DNA from: Syntrophobacteraceae bacterium
GTDB lineage: Bacteria > Desulfobacterota > Syntrophobacteria > Syntrophobacterales > Syntrophobacteraceae
Reading direction: 5' to 3'
NCBI GenBank assembly: GCA_003165235.1
Contig: PLSV01000187.1
Span: 9,075 to 45,364, forward strand
Length of the DNA stretch: 36,290 nt
The position numbers and the translations under genes are program-made. A model generated the notes under the pieces. That model did not search any database. It had not been told where the DNA came from and saw only the letters and a program-made list of their open reading frames with translations. Shown here in pieces: positions 9,043-17,510 of this stretch (positions are counted from its first letter, which is position 1; the number at the start of each line of letters is the position of its first letter).

Positions 9043-10113
9043 CTACCGGGGTTGTTTGGAAACCCCGGCATCCTCAAAAGTGAGCACTTCCTTAAAGACC
9101 CGCACTGCACCCTCGATCACCCCCATTGCCAGGGCCCCGCCGGCGCCTTCCCCAAGACGCATCCGCAGGTCGAGTATGGGCTCGAGTCCAAGGTGCTCAA
9201 GCATTTTACGATGTCCGGCTTCTTGCGAACAATGCCCGGCAAAGAGGTAATCCACGGCGGCGGGGCAAAGGGAGTGCGCCACCAGGGCCCCGGCCGTCGA
9301 GATGAACCCGTCAATTACGACGGGACGCCTGTGGTAGGCGCCGGCCAGGATGCACCCTGCGATGCCCCCAATTTCGAACCCTCCCACTTTGGCCAGGGCA
9401 TCGAGACCGTCTCCGGGATTCGGACGGTTTATGTCGATAGCCTGCCGTACGATCTCACGCTTCTTTTCCAGGGAATCCTCATCGATTCCTGTCCCGCGGC
9501 CCACCATCTGATTCACGGGGTTTCCCGTCAGGACCACGCCAAGGGCGGCTGAGGGCGTTGTGTTGCCGATTCCCATATCACCGGTCCCAAGGAGCCGGAC
9601 GCCGGCGGAAAATAGTTCCGAGGCTAAGCTGAAGCCGTGCAGGACTGACTGCTCGGCCTGATGGCGACTCATGGCGGGTCCTTTGGCTATGTTGCCGGCG
9701 CCACGGCCCACCTTGCGCACATGGAACTTATTGCGGCCTTCAAAGTGACCAGGGTCAATGTCCGGGATGATTCCCATGTCAACCACCGACACTTCTGCTC
9801 CAATCTGGCGCGCCAAAACATTGATGCCGGCGCCGCCCCTCAAAAAATTCTTCACCATTTCGCCGGTCACTTCCTGTGGAAACGCACTCACCCCTTCGGA
9901 TACAACCCCATGATCTCCAGCCATGACCAGGAAGGCCTTTATGGCGACGTCGGGTTCGAGGGTCTCTAAAATGCCGCAGATGCGTTCCGCAATATCGTGC
10001 AGCCGCCCCAGGGCGCGAGGAGGAATTGCAAGGTGCGCCGTATGCTCACGGGCCCTCTGCACCCATTCGTTCCGGATTGGTTGAATCTGTTTGACGATTT
10101 CCCCAAGATTCAT
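9043..10113 (-). CDS. cobT: Nicotinate-nucleotide--dimethylbenzimidazole phosphoribosyltransferase
   Basis: 356 aa; 'MAGDHGVVSEGVSAFPQEVTGEMVKNFLRGGAGINVLARQIGAEVSVVDMG', 'LGTGDMGIGNTTPSAAL', 'LRMRLGEGAGGALAMGVIEGAVRVFKEVLTFEDAGV'. Confidence 0.97.
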   Translation of the reverse strand: MNLGEIVKQIQPIRNEWVQRAREHTAHLAIPPRALGRLHDIAERICGILETLEPDVAIKAFLVMAGDHGVVSEGVSAFPQEVTGEMVKNFLRGGAGINVLARQIGAEVSVVDMGIIPDIDPGHFEGRNKFHVRKVGRGAGNIAKGPAMSRHQAEQSVLHGFSLASELFSAGVRLLGTGDMGIGNTTPSAALGVVLTGNPVNQMVGRGTGIDEDSLEKKREIVRQAIDINRPNPGDGLDALAKVGGFEIGGIAGCILAGAYHRRPVVIDGFISTAGALVAHSLCPAAVDYLFAGHCSQEAGHRKMLEHLGLEPILDLRMRLGEGAGGALAMGVIEGAVRVFKEVLTFEDAGVSKQPR

Positions 10114-10125
10114 TGCTGCTTTTCC

Positions 10126-10272
10126 TCGTATGACAGACTTGTTAACAACAAACGATCATTTGGCGAGATGCTCTCGCAGGCATCCCTTATCGACGCGTGA
10201 TGCACAGCCCGGAAGGCGACCGCAGCCTGCGTCTATCATCCGCTTTGGGCGTTCGCGGGATGCCTTCTTGCT
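10126..10272. repeat. Direct repeat flanking the bza/cbiR module (distal copy)
   Basis: Shares CGTATGA..ACTTGTTAACAACA, GTGATGCAyAGCCCGGAArGC and GGGCGTTCGCGGGATGCCTTCT, in order, with 17314-17427. It overlaps the 3' end of the cbiR-like CDS. Confidence 0.75.
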
Positions 10273-11105
10273 ATTTCCTGCATTCTGTTGAGCGAAACGG
10301 TAAGCTCATCGAGCGAAAAAACCTCAAGAGAAAGACTACCGTCATATCTTTCAAGGGCCTTGCAGATGACTCCCCATTCCGCTGGCGGAATGTGATCGAG
10401 ACCGGTGTGGTCTTTTCCGTTATCGACTCCATGCAGATGAACCACCGGGCTCATTTTCAGAAACGACGCCATCTGCTCCGCCACATCATGCCCGTATCGG
10501 AGCAGGTGGCCTATATCGAGGCAAAAGGACATATCAAAGGCCTCCGCAAAGGGAGAAATTCGCTGCATAGGATACTCGAGGTTTTCCACAGCCACCCGCC
10601 GTAGTTCGATCCCCTTCATTTGCATCGTCTGGAGCGACTCGCCCACACGGTTCCTCCATGCCCATCTGTCCTGTTCCACCGTTTCATCAGCCTTCCGGCT
10701 GTCCAGGTGCAAAATGAAGGAGGTGGGCGCAAGGGGAAGAGTCCTCTCGTAAAAGGAGAAAGCCGTTTCACAAAATTTCCGCCGCAAAGCGAGGTCCGGG
10801 TCACCAAAAAACAGGTCTGCGGGCAGATGCACATTATAGGTTAGGTCTAAATCCGAAGCAAGACAGGCCATTTCGCGGATCTCGCCCGGCGTGGGAAGAT
10901 TGTCTTCCTGTCCGCTTTCGAAAAGCACGAGTTCCACCTCATCGAAGTACCGGCCCAGGCGCCGGATGTTAGGAAGAATCTCTGCGGGAAAGATATAGGA
11001 GGTCGTAGCGAGTCGGAAAGGAAAACTTCGCTTGAGCGCCTGGAAAGAAATCTCTTCGATTTTTGGACTCAACAAGCGATCAGCAGGGCCGTTTTGCGCC
11101 TTCAT
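10236..11105 (-). CDS. cbiR: CbiR-like cobamide-remodelling phosphodiesterase (AP endonuclease 2 / sugar phosphate isomerase-like TIM barrel)
   Basis: 'FPFRLATTSYIFPAEILPNIRRL...DEVELVLFESGQEDNLPTPGEI', 'VENLEYP', 'CLDIGHLLRYG', 'HLHGVDNGKDHTGLDHIP', 'LSLEVFS'; embedded between bzaE-like and cobT genes. Confidence 0.75.
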   Translation of the reverse strand: MKAQNGPADRLLSPKIEEISFQALKRSFPFRLATTSYIFPAEILPNIRRLGRYFDEVELVLFESGQEDNLPTPGEIREMACLASDLDLTYNVHLPADLFFGDPDLALRRKFCETAFSFYERTLPLAPTSFILHLDSRKADETVEQDRWAWRNRVGESLQTMQMKGIELRRVAVENLEYPMQRISPFAEAFDMSFCLDIGHLLRYGHDVAEQMASFLKMSPVVHLHGVDNGKDHTGLDHIPPAEWGVICKALERYDGSLSLEVFSLDELTVSLNRMQEIARRHPANAQSG

Positions 11106-12660
11106 GGTTCCTATTTGCCTTACTCTGCTTTTTCTGAACGTGTGGCGCCTGTTGGGCGCAAATTCCTCTAAATGTTCTCTCAATTTCATCCATCAGCCTG
11201 TAAAGCAATCCCTGCGTCCAATTTGCATCCGGTGGGCGATTGAGCTTTTTCGCAAAACCGAGCATCCTTTCGAATATCTCCACCAGTTGAGCGTTCGCTG
11301 TCCGATAGGGCTCGTTTTGCGCAGTCTCTTCCACCCAGTAGACAGGTGATGTAGGTTTTCCCATTTCCTTCAGCAGGAAATGGCATATCCTCTTCATGAG
11401 CCCGGCCAGCCATCCCACCCTGAAATCCTGGTAGAGCAGCAGCCCTTCGAACCCGAACAAGCCCTGTGGCAGGAGCATTTTGCGTTGAAGAGCGGTTTCG
11501 TAGCCGGGGGTCCCCTTAAACGCCACATGATCATGGTAGAGAAGGTTGGCCGTCCTCCCCAGGCGGTCGAGAAGCCTGTTGCGCTGAAGAAACTTCAGGT
11601 TCTGGACAATGTCATCGAGTGTGCTGGCGGCGTCGAACATGATAAAGCCGATCTCCGGCTCAAGACCCGCCTCACGTACAGTCGCGATGGCCTGTTCGTT
11701 GCCGGCGATGCTCGTGTGCTTGCCAAGCCGCTTCAAAACATCCGGCCTGCCGCTTTCAATGCCCAGGAGCAGCCTGGTAAGACCGGCTGACGCCAGTTCC
11801 CGCATAAGGCCATACGTAATGTCGTTCGCCCTTGTCTCCATGCCGAAGGTGATTCCGAGGTCCGCCAACTCACGCGCGAGCCTGGCTGCTGTTTCTTTTC
11901 CAGCCTTGCCGGGGCCGACGAAATTAGGGTCTACGAAGTAAAAGTCCTTTTTCCCCAGGCAAACGAGTTCAGAGATCTCAGCGGCGACGTTTTCCGGCGA
12001 GCGTCCCCGCCACATGGTCTTGCCCTGGTCCAGAGTGGGGACCAGACAAAAAGAGCAGTGATTGTAGCATCCCCGGCTCGCCAGGATGCTTACGGTTTGC
12101 TCCGTGTCCAAAGAGGGTCTCAGAGGAAAAGCAAGCCTGTCGGGCGCTTCGATCGGAACTCGAATGCGGGGAAACGATGTTTTCCCACAGGACCTTAGAG
12201 CAACGCCTTCCACCTGGACATCGATCCCGGCTTCGATGCACCGCGTCAGGTCCACCATGGTTTCTTCCGGTTCCCCAACGATCACGTAATCAACTGCGCC
12301 GGAGTAATCCAGGATTTCTTTCCATACAAGACCGGGAAAAAAGCCATAGAGACAAATCGGCGCTTGAAACCTTTGACTACGCAGATCGGAAAGCATCTGA
12401 AAAAGGGACTCGGTTCCCTCCCAGCAATAGACTGCGTGAATCGCCAGAATATCCGGGGATGGATGATCCACCAGGCGCTGCACGGTTTGCGCAGACGTCC
12501 AGCGCGCTGCATCGACAATGTCCGTCTCGAACCCCGCCCGGACCAGGCTTGCCCCGGCATAGCCCGTCATGAGGCATGACCACAGGGGTGTATTGGCAAT
12601 GTCGTTGAAGTGGGCTTCCGAAGCTTCTCGTGGATGTTCAAGCAACAGGATGCGCATCAT
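11080..12660 (-). CDS. bzaE: B12-binding domain radical SAM protein, BzaE-like (DMB biosynthesis)
   Basis: 526 aa; N-terminal cobalamin-binding-like region and radical SAM motif 'SRGCYNHCSFC' (CX3CX2C); gene order after bzaF-C-D. Confidence 0.75.
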   Translation of the reverse strand: MMRILLLEHPREASEAHFNDIANTPLWSCLMTGYAGASLVRAGFETDIVDAARWTSAQTVQRLVDHPSPDILAIHAVYCWEGTESLFQMLSDLRSQRFQAPICLYGFFPGLVWKEILDYSGAVDYVIVGEPEETMVDLTRCIEAGIDVQVEGVALRSCGKTSFPRIRVPIEAPDRLAFPLRPSLDTEQTVSILASRGCYNHCSFCLVPTLDQGKTMWRGRSPENVAAEISELVCLGKKDFYFVDPNFVGPGKAGKETAARLARELADLGITFGMETRANDITYGLMRELASAGLTRLLLGIESGRPDVLKRLGKHTSIAGNEQAIATVREAGLEPEIGFIMFDAASTLDDIVQNLKFLQRNRLLDRLGRTANLLYHDHVAFKGTPGYETALQRKMLLPQGLFGFEGLLLYQDFRVGWLAGLMKRICHFLLKEMGKPTSPVYWVEETAQNEPYRTANAQLVEIFERMLGFAKKLNRPPDANWTQGLLYRLMDEIERTFRGICAQQAPHVQKKQSKANRNHEGAKRPC

Positions 12661-12702
12661 AACTCCAGTGAATAGCGAACAGTAAAACCATTTTTCCAGT
12701 GA

Positions 12703-14106
12703 CTATTCACCGCACTTGAGCCAGTCACTATTCACCGCGCTTAAAGCGCCCCGGCTCATACAAAATGCCCCCAGTTCATGGCGCAGATTGTCCCAGGGCG
12801 GCGGGTTAAAATAAATTGGGTAAAGCAGGTCCAGTCCGGGATCTATGAGGCGGTCCCGTAGAATTTTTTCCGTAAGCGGTGTTCCAGGATATAGTCTGAG
12901 ATTGTTGATGACTACGGCCCCAAGATTTGCTTTCGAAGCATGAAGCGAAAACAGCTTGTCCAGCAACCTGTAGGTCTGTTCGACCGATCCACGGGTCTCT
13001 CCGGGCAGATTCACGAGGAAATGATATACGCTGAGAATCCCGCTTTGGGCAGCCAGCTTTCCGGCATGGAGCACCTGCTCCAGAGTCAGGTTTTTCCCAA
13101 GAAGTCTCAGCGTGTGGTCTGAAGCCCCGTCGGCGGAAAAGTACAGAGTAAGAAGACCCGCTTTGGTGTATAGGTCCAGTTCTTTTTCTGAAAGAGTGTC
13201 TTCACGGAAAAAACCCGTCCAGCCAATCTCTAGTCCGCGCCTCAAGATTTCCTTGCAGATGGCCCTGAGATGGTCCTCCGGCTGGTTCACTACAGCATCG
13301 GTAAAATGGACGTTGCGGATGCCGAAATCGACCCGAAGCGTTTCGAGTTCATCGACTATTCGCTCGGGGGACCGAAGACGCAGGCGGTGGCCCTGGAGCA
13401 CCGGATAGAGGCAGTAGCGGCAGTTGTTCGGGCAGCCGCGCTTGGTTTCGACCCCCATAAAAGCTACATATCGGTTCTGATTTTGATAATAAGCTGGCGC
13501 AAATACGCGCCAGTCAGGCAGCGGCAGGGAGTCGAGGTCCCGGCAATAGACAATTTGCGGCTCGTTTGCCGTGCAAACCCGACCGTCCCGCCGCCGCAGT
13601 CCAATCTCTATGCTCCGCGAGGCGGGTCCCGGTTCACAGGCCCCATCTGTTCTCCACAAAGCGCCGGCAACCGCACCGGGTGTGTCAAGGTTTTGAAGAA
13701 GCAGGGGAAATGCGGCCTCGGCTTCGCCCGACACAGCGACGTCAACTTCGGGGACCTCCTCCATGAGGCGCTGGGCAAAGAGCGTAAAAGCAGATCCACC
13801 GAGCGCTACGGTAGCTTCGGGGGCGTGTTGTCTGATGAGAATTGCAAGGGTTTTCAGATGGGGAACGAAAGAGATAAGATTGCCTGCCAGCGGGTCGAGG
13901 TTCCGAAAGGAAATACCGACTACATCAGGTTTGAACGCATCAAGTGTGCGCACCAGGCCGGGCCACGGAAAAGGATCGAGGTTAAGGTCAAGGCCCTGGA
14001 CCTCGTGCTCACGGCCGATCGCCGCCGCCAGTCTGGCGAGGCCGAGTGGAAAAACCACCTCACCGCAATCATGCGTCGAGACTGCCTGGACCAGCAGGAC
14101 TCGCAT
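12703..14106 (-). CDS. bzaD: B12-binding domain radical SAM protein, BzaD-like (DMB biosynthesis)
   Basis: Start MRVLLVQAVS; 'KRGCPNNCRYCLYP' CX3CX2C motif; follows and overlaps the bzaC-like gene. Confidence 0.75.
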   Translation of the reverse strand: MRVLLVQAVSTHDCGEVVFPLGLARLAAAIGREHEVQGLDLNLDPFPWPGLVRTLDAFKPDVVGISFRNLDPLAGNLISFVPHLKTLAILIRQHAPEATVALGGSAFTLFAQRLMEEVPEVDVAVSGEAEAAFPLLLQNLDTPGAVAGALWRTDGACEPGPASRSIEIGLRRRDGRVCTANEPQIVYCRDLDSLPLPDWRVFAPAYYQNQNRYVAFMGVETKRGCPNNCRYCLYPVLQGHRLRLRSPERIVDELETLRVDFGIRNVHFTDAVVNQPEDHLRAICKEILRRGLEIGWTGFFREDTLSEKELDLYTKAGLLTLYFSADGASDHTLRLLGKNLTLEQVLHAGKLAAQSGILSVYHFLVNLPGETRGSVEQTYRLLDKLFSLHASKANLGAVVINNLRLYPGTPLTEKILRDRLIDPGLDLLYPIYFNPPPWDNLRHELGAFCMSRGALSAVNSDWLKCGE

Positions 14107-15679
14107 GGCTTCCTTTCTTATCGAAAAGCACCAGTCCCACATACTTTACGTAGCCTTGCGGATGTGAAACCGGGCTGAGGGAAAGACCGGCATTGTGGGC
14201 GGTCCGGTAGACGTCCACGCCGCACGCCTCCAGGGACGGACGCGCCTTTTCCGGAAAACGGCAGCGGCCGTCCTCCGGGCACGTGGGACAAACCGGACAC
14301 GGGCCCGCCCCGAAAGCCAGCGCCTCGGCGTACCCCGCCAGGAAAACCGCCCGTTCGAGGGTTAGGAGCTGTTCATGGAACACATGGGACGGCGGAGCGC
14401 CCTGAACCAGCAGAGCATGCCGATATCCGGAGATTAAGGCGCCCATTTCCTTCTCATTCGGAGAGGTGGGCGGACAGCAAAGCGAGCGGCCATAGCGCGC
14501 GCAGCCGAACCGGCATTTCAGCCGCACCCAGTGCTCGATCGCTATCTCGCCGGCCTCTATGATGCGGGCGAAAGAAAACCCTGAGCGCTTTGCCTGAGCA
14601 GCCAGCATCTCGGGACGAGAAAGATGCCGGTTTTTGCTTTGGTGTCCGGGCTTGGCCAAGAACAGTGACGTGTCGCTTTGAAGGTGAAAAAACCGGATGT
14701 CTTTCAGTCCTGCCCCGTTGAGCATGGCGAGCATTTCTTCCAGCCGGTAAACGCGGCCGTTATAGGTGTTTATAAGCATGTGGAGGTCATAGAGCGCTCC
14801 CTTTACCGGGTCGACATCGTGCAGGTCGGTAAGGTAGTCGTGCACGAGGATAGTCCCTCCGGGAGTCATACAGGCCGTAAAATTTCTTAGAATGTCCGTC
14901 GCCTCGAGGGGGCCGTAGGCATGAATGATGTTCGAAAGCAGAATCACGTCGAAATGTTCTCCCCCGATACATGGCGCCAGAACAGTTCCGGCAACGGTTT
15001 GAATCCCTTCCCATGCTTTGGGGTCCGGGTAGAGTTTACGCGCCGCCCAAATGGTGTTGGGAAGCTCGAAGAGCACCGTGCGAAGGTCCGGCCATTGTCT
15101 TCGCAAAGCACGACACCAGGCGCCGGCCCCGCCGCCGACATCGAGGAGTTGGCGGGGCGCCTGCCCAAACATGGCCTTGAGATATTCAAGGGATTCGGCG
15201 CATTTGAGCTGAGCCTGAATGTCCAATGCTCTTACATACGCCAGGGTCCGCTCGCTGTACTGCTGCGAAGATTCATCCACTGAGCGCTCATTGGCGCGGA
15301 CTCCACCGCGTATTCTTGGTCCGAGCCTTCGCCAGTGAGAGCTAAAGTAACGCCGGTAGAGGAGGAAATCCCCCAAGTAGGCGCTGTTTCCCGGCGTCAG
15401 GCGGCGAGCGGCAAGAGGACCGTTGGAAAACACTCCTTCATGCTCGACGATAAGGTCCAGGGCGACGAGGGAACTCAGAAACCGTGACAACCCATCGGCA
15501 TCGTATCCGGTTTGCGCCGCGAGTCGATCAACCGTGGCGGGACAATCAGCCAGGAGTCCAAAAATGTTCAATTCCAAAGACGTGAAAAGAACCTCGGAGT
15601 ACCAGTATGCCGTCGCCAGATCTTCCAGCCGCTGGAAGCCTTCAGAAGCAATATCAGAGTTTTGGTGTGGCAGCTTCAT
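14069..15679 (-). CDS. bzaC: BzaC-like SAM-dependent O-methyltransferase fused to a C-terminal DUF2284-like Cys-rich domain
   Basis: Start MKLPHQNSD; methyltransferase motifs 'LLDVGGGAGAWCRALRRQWPDLRTVLFELP' and 'MTPGGTILVHDYL'; C-terminal 'LKCRFGCARYGRSLCCPPTSPNEKEM...CPVCPTCPEDGRCRFPEKARPSLEACGVDV'. Confidence 0.8.
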   Translation of the reverse strand: MKLPHQNSDIASEGFQRLEDLATAYWYSEVLFTSLELNIFGLLADCPATVDRLAAQTGYDADGLSRFLSSLVALDLIVEHEGVFSNGPLAARRLTPGNSAYLGDFLLYRRYFSSHWRRLGPRIRGGVRANERSVDESSQQYSERTLAYVRALDIQAQLKCAESLEYLKAMFGQAPRQLLDVGGGAGAWCRALRRQWPDLRTVLFELPNTIWAARKLYPDPKAWEGIQTVAGTVLAPCIGGEHFDVILLSNIIHAYGPLEATDILRNFTACMTPGGTILVHDYLTDLHDVDPVKGALYDLHMLINTYNGRVYRLEEMLAMLNGAGLKDIRFFHLQSDTSLFLAKPGHQSKNRHLSRPEMLAAQAKRSGFSFARIIEAGEIAIEHWVRLKCRFGCARYGRSLCCPPTSPNEKEMGALISGYRHALLVQGAPPSHVFHEQLLTLERAVFLAGYAEALAFGAGPCPVCPTCPEDGRCRFPEKARPSLEACGVDVYRTAHNAGLSLSPVSHPQGYVKYVGLVLFDKKGSHASPAGPGSLDA

Positions 15680-15686
15680 ACCCGGC

Positions 15687-16997
15687 CTACATTTTACTTG
15701 TTCCCTTGAGCAGATGGCCGAAAAGGTCATATGAGCCTTTGTTGGCGCAGAAATCCCCACACATGGTGCATACCTTGCTGTCATGGGGGGAACGGCTGTC
15801 GCGGATGGCTTTGGCCTTCTCGGGGAAAAAGCCATGTGTGAACTGCCCGTCCCAATCGAGGTCCCTGCGCGCCTTGCTCATGGCCATGTCCCTCGCCTTC
15901 ATCCGCTCGGGGTACTTGGCGGTATCTCCGATATATGCGCCGAGGCGCGCCACCCGGACACCTTCTATGACATCCTCTTCGTTCGGCAGGGCAAGGTGTT
16001 CCGCCGGCGTGATATAGCAGATCAGGTCCGCTCCGTAGCGAGCGCTGTGCGCCGCTCCAATGGCCGCCGCCACATGGTCGTAGCCGGCCATCACGTCCGT
16101 TGGAATCGGCCCGAGCATGTAGTAGGGGGCGTTGTTGCTCATTCTCTTTTGCAGAATGATGTTTGCTTCGATTTCGTCAATCGGTACGTGTCCCGGACCT
16201 TCCACCATCATTTGACAGCCCATTTTACGGCCGATTTCAGCCAGTTCGCAGTTGATGAGAAGCTCCTGGACCATGGCGCGGTCGAAGGAATCCCAAATCG
16301 CTCCCGATCTCAACCCGTTGCCAAGGGAGAGGACGACGTCGTATTTCTTTAGAATCTCCACCACACGGTCGAACTTGGCGTAAAGAGGGTTTTCCCGTTT
16401 GTTCTTCCGCATCCAGGCCACCATGGAGGTGCCGCCCTTGCTCACCAGTCCTCCATATCGGTATCCCTGCCGCTCGAGTCGTTCGATTGTGTAAAGATTG
16501 ATCCCGCAGTGGATCGCCATAAAGGAGATCCCGTCTGCGCACTGTTTCTCGATGAGATCGAAAAGCAGTTCTTCATCGAGCTTGTTTGGGTCTCCGTAAC
16601 GGCGTGTGGCCTCACAAAAGGCCTGGTAAAGTGGCACGTTTCCTACCGGAAGAGAAACTGCCGCCAGGACCTCTCGGCGAACCTTATCGAGGTCGCCCCC
16701 AACGGAAAGCTCCATGAGCGTGTCGGCCCCGGCAGCCTCAGCAGCCCGGGCTTTTCGAACCTCGGCCTCGATATCCACGATGTCCGTCGATGTGCCGATG
16801 CTGGCATTGACTTTTGAGCGAAGTCCCATTCCGATGCCCACGATTCGGGCGGGACGGTTCGTATTGAGAGGCGCCACAATCTGGCCTTCGGCGATCCTCT
16901 GGAGAACTAATTCCTGCTCCAGTCCTTCCTGGGATGCGACCTCCCGCATAACATCGGTAAGAATTCCTTTTGTTGCATGTTCGACTTGCGTAGCCAT
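15687..16997 (-). CDS. bzaF: ThiC-family radical SAM enzyme, probable 5-hydroxybenzimidazole synthase (BzaF)
   Basis: Start MATQVEHATKG; 'NASIGTSTDIVDIEAEVRKARAAEAAGADTLMELSVGGDL', 'MVEGPGHVPIDEIEANI', 'PTDVMAGYDHVAAAIGAA', C-terminal 'CTMCGDFC'. Preceded by a cobalamin riboswitch, not a TPP riboswitch, and followed by bzaC/D/E-like genes. Confidence 0.85.
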   Translation of the reverse strand: MATQVEHATKGILTDVMREVASQEGLEQELVLQRIAEGQIVAPLNTNRPARIVGIGMGLRSKVNASIGTSTDIVDIEAEVRKARAAEAAGADTLMELSVGGDLDKVRREVLAAVSLPVGNVPLYQAFCEATRRYGDPNKLDEELLFDLIEKQCADGISFMAIHCGINLYTIERLERQGYRYGGLVSKGGTSMVAWMRKNKRENPLYAKFDRVVEILKKYDVVLSLGNGLRSGAIWDSFDRAMVQELLINCELAEIGRKMGCQMMVEGPGHVPIDEIEANIILQKRMSNNAPYYMLGPIPTDVMAGYDHVAAAIGAAHSARYGADLICYITPAEHLALPNEEDVIEGVRVARLGAYIGDTAKYPERMKARDMAMSKARRDLDWDGQFTHGFFPEKAKAIRDSRSPHDSKVCTMCGDFCANKGSYDLFGHLLKGTSKM

Positions 16998-17070
16998 GGT
17001 TTGTCTCCCAGCTTTATCCCCGCATCTCCAGTCATGGATGCCCGGGAACGTTTTGTTTCGCGCAAGGGAC

Positions 17071-17117
17071 AAAAAAAAATCCTCAAGCGCACAATACCTC
17101 GCGCCGTGAGGATTTAC
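17071..17117 (-). terminator. Intrinsic terminator between cobalamin riboswitch 1 and bzaF (likely expression platform)
   Basis: Minus strand AAATCCTCA...TGAGGATTTTTTTTT: 8-9 bp stem followed by a T tract. Confidence 0.75.
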
Positions 17118-17137
17118 CATCTCCCCAGGTGTACTCC

Positions 17138-17310
17138 GAATGTTAGGTCTTCTGACTCTCGGATCGTCCTACAGGCCGCGCCTTCCCGTCCAATTGGCAA
17201 AGGACAGTGGTCTCGTGCGGCGTTCGTCCCCGATTACAGCGGCGGGTCCGTACCGGAATTTCACCGGGTTTCCCTTTTATGGCCTGGAGGGGCCAACACT
17301 CGGATGCCAA
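17138..17310 (-). ncRNA. Cobalamin riboswitch upstream of bzaF
   Basis: Minus strand: AAAAGGGAAACCCGGTGAAATTCCGGTACGGACCCGCCGCTGTAATCGGGGACGAACGCC...CCACTGTCC...GGGAAGGCGCGGCCTGTAGGACGATCCGAGAGTCAGAAGACC. Confidence 0.95.
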
Positions 17311-17313
17311 ACC

Positions 17314-17427
17314 TCGTATGAGACACTTGTTAACAACACTATGCGACGAGTGATGCATAGCCCGGAAAGCACCTCGCCGCCATTCTCGACGCTCCGCGAG
17401 ACGGGGCGTTCGCGGGATGCCTTCTAA
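17314..17427. repeat. Direct repeat flanking the bza/cbiR module (proximal copy)
   Basis: See 10126-10272; it also contains GCCGCCATTCTCGACGCTCC...GACGGGGCGTTCGCGGGA, shared with the 24428/30895 repeat family. Confidence 0.75.
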
Positions 17428-17510
17428 ACGCGCCTTATAAAAGAATCTGTGCATATTGTCAAGCGAACGATAGCAGGCGACATGGCTGCTATGGCCTGAT
17501 CCGTTGAATT

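Noticed and set aside
13270-14178. 302 aa plus-strand ORF
   Set aside because: Antisense to bzaD, with no domain or RBS support.
15687-16997. Annotation as thiamine-biosynthetic ThiC
   Set aside because: Cobalamin riboswitch control and downstream bzaC/D/E, cbiR and cobT genes favour BzaF; phylogeny is still needed.
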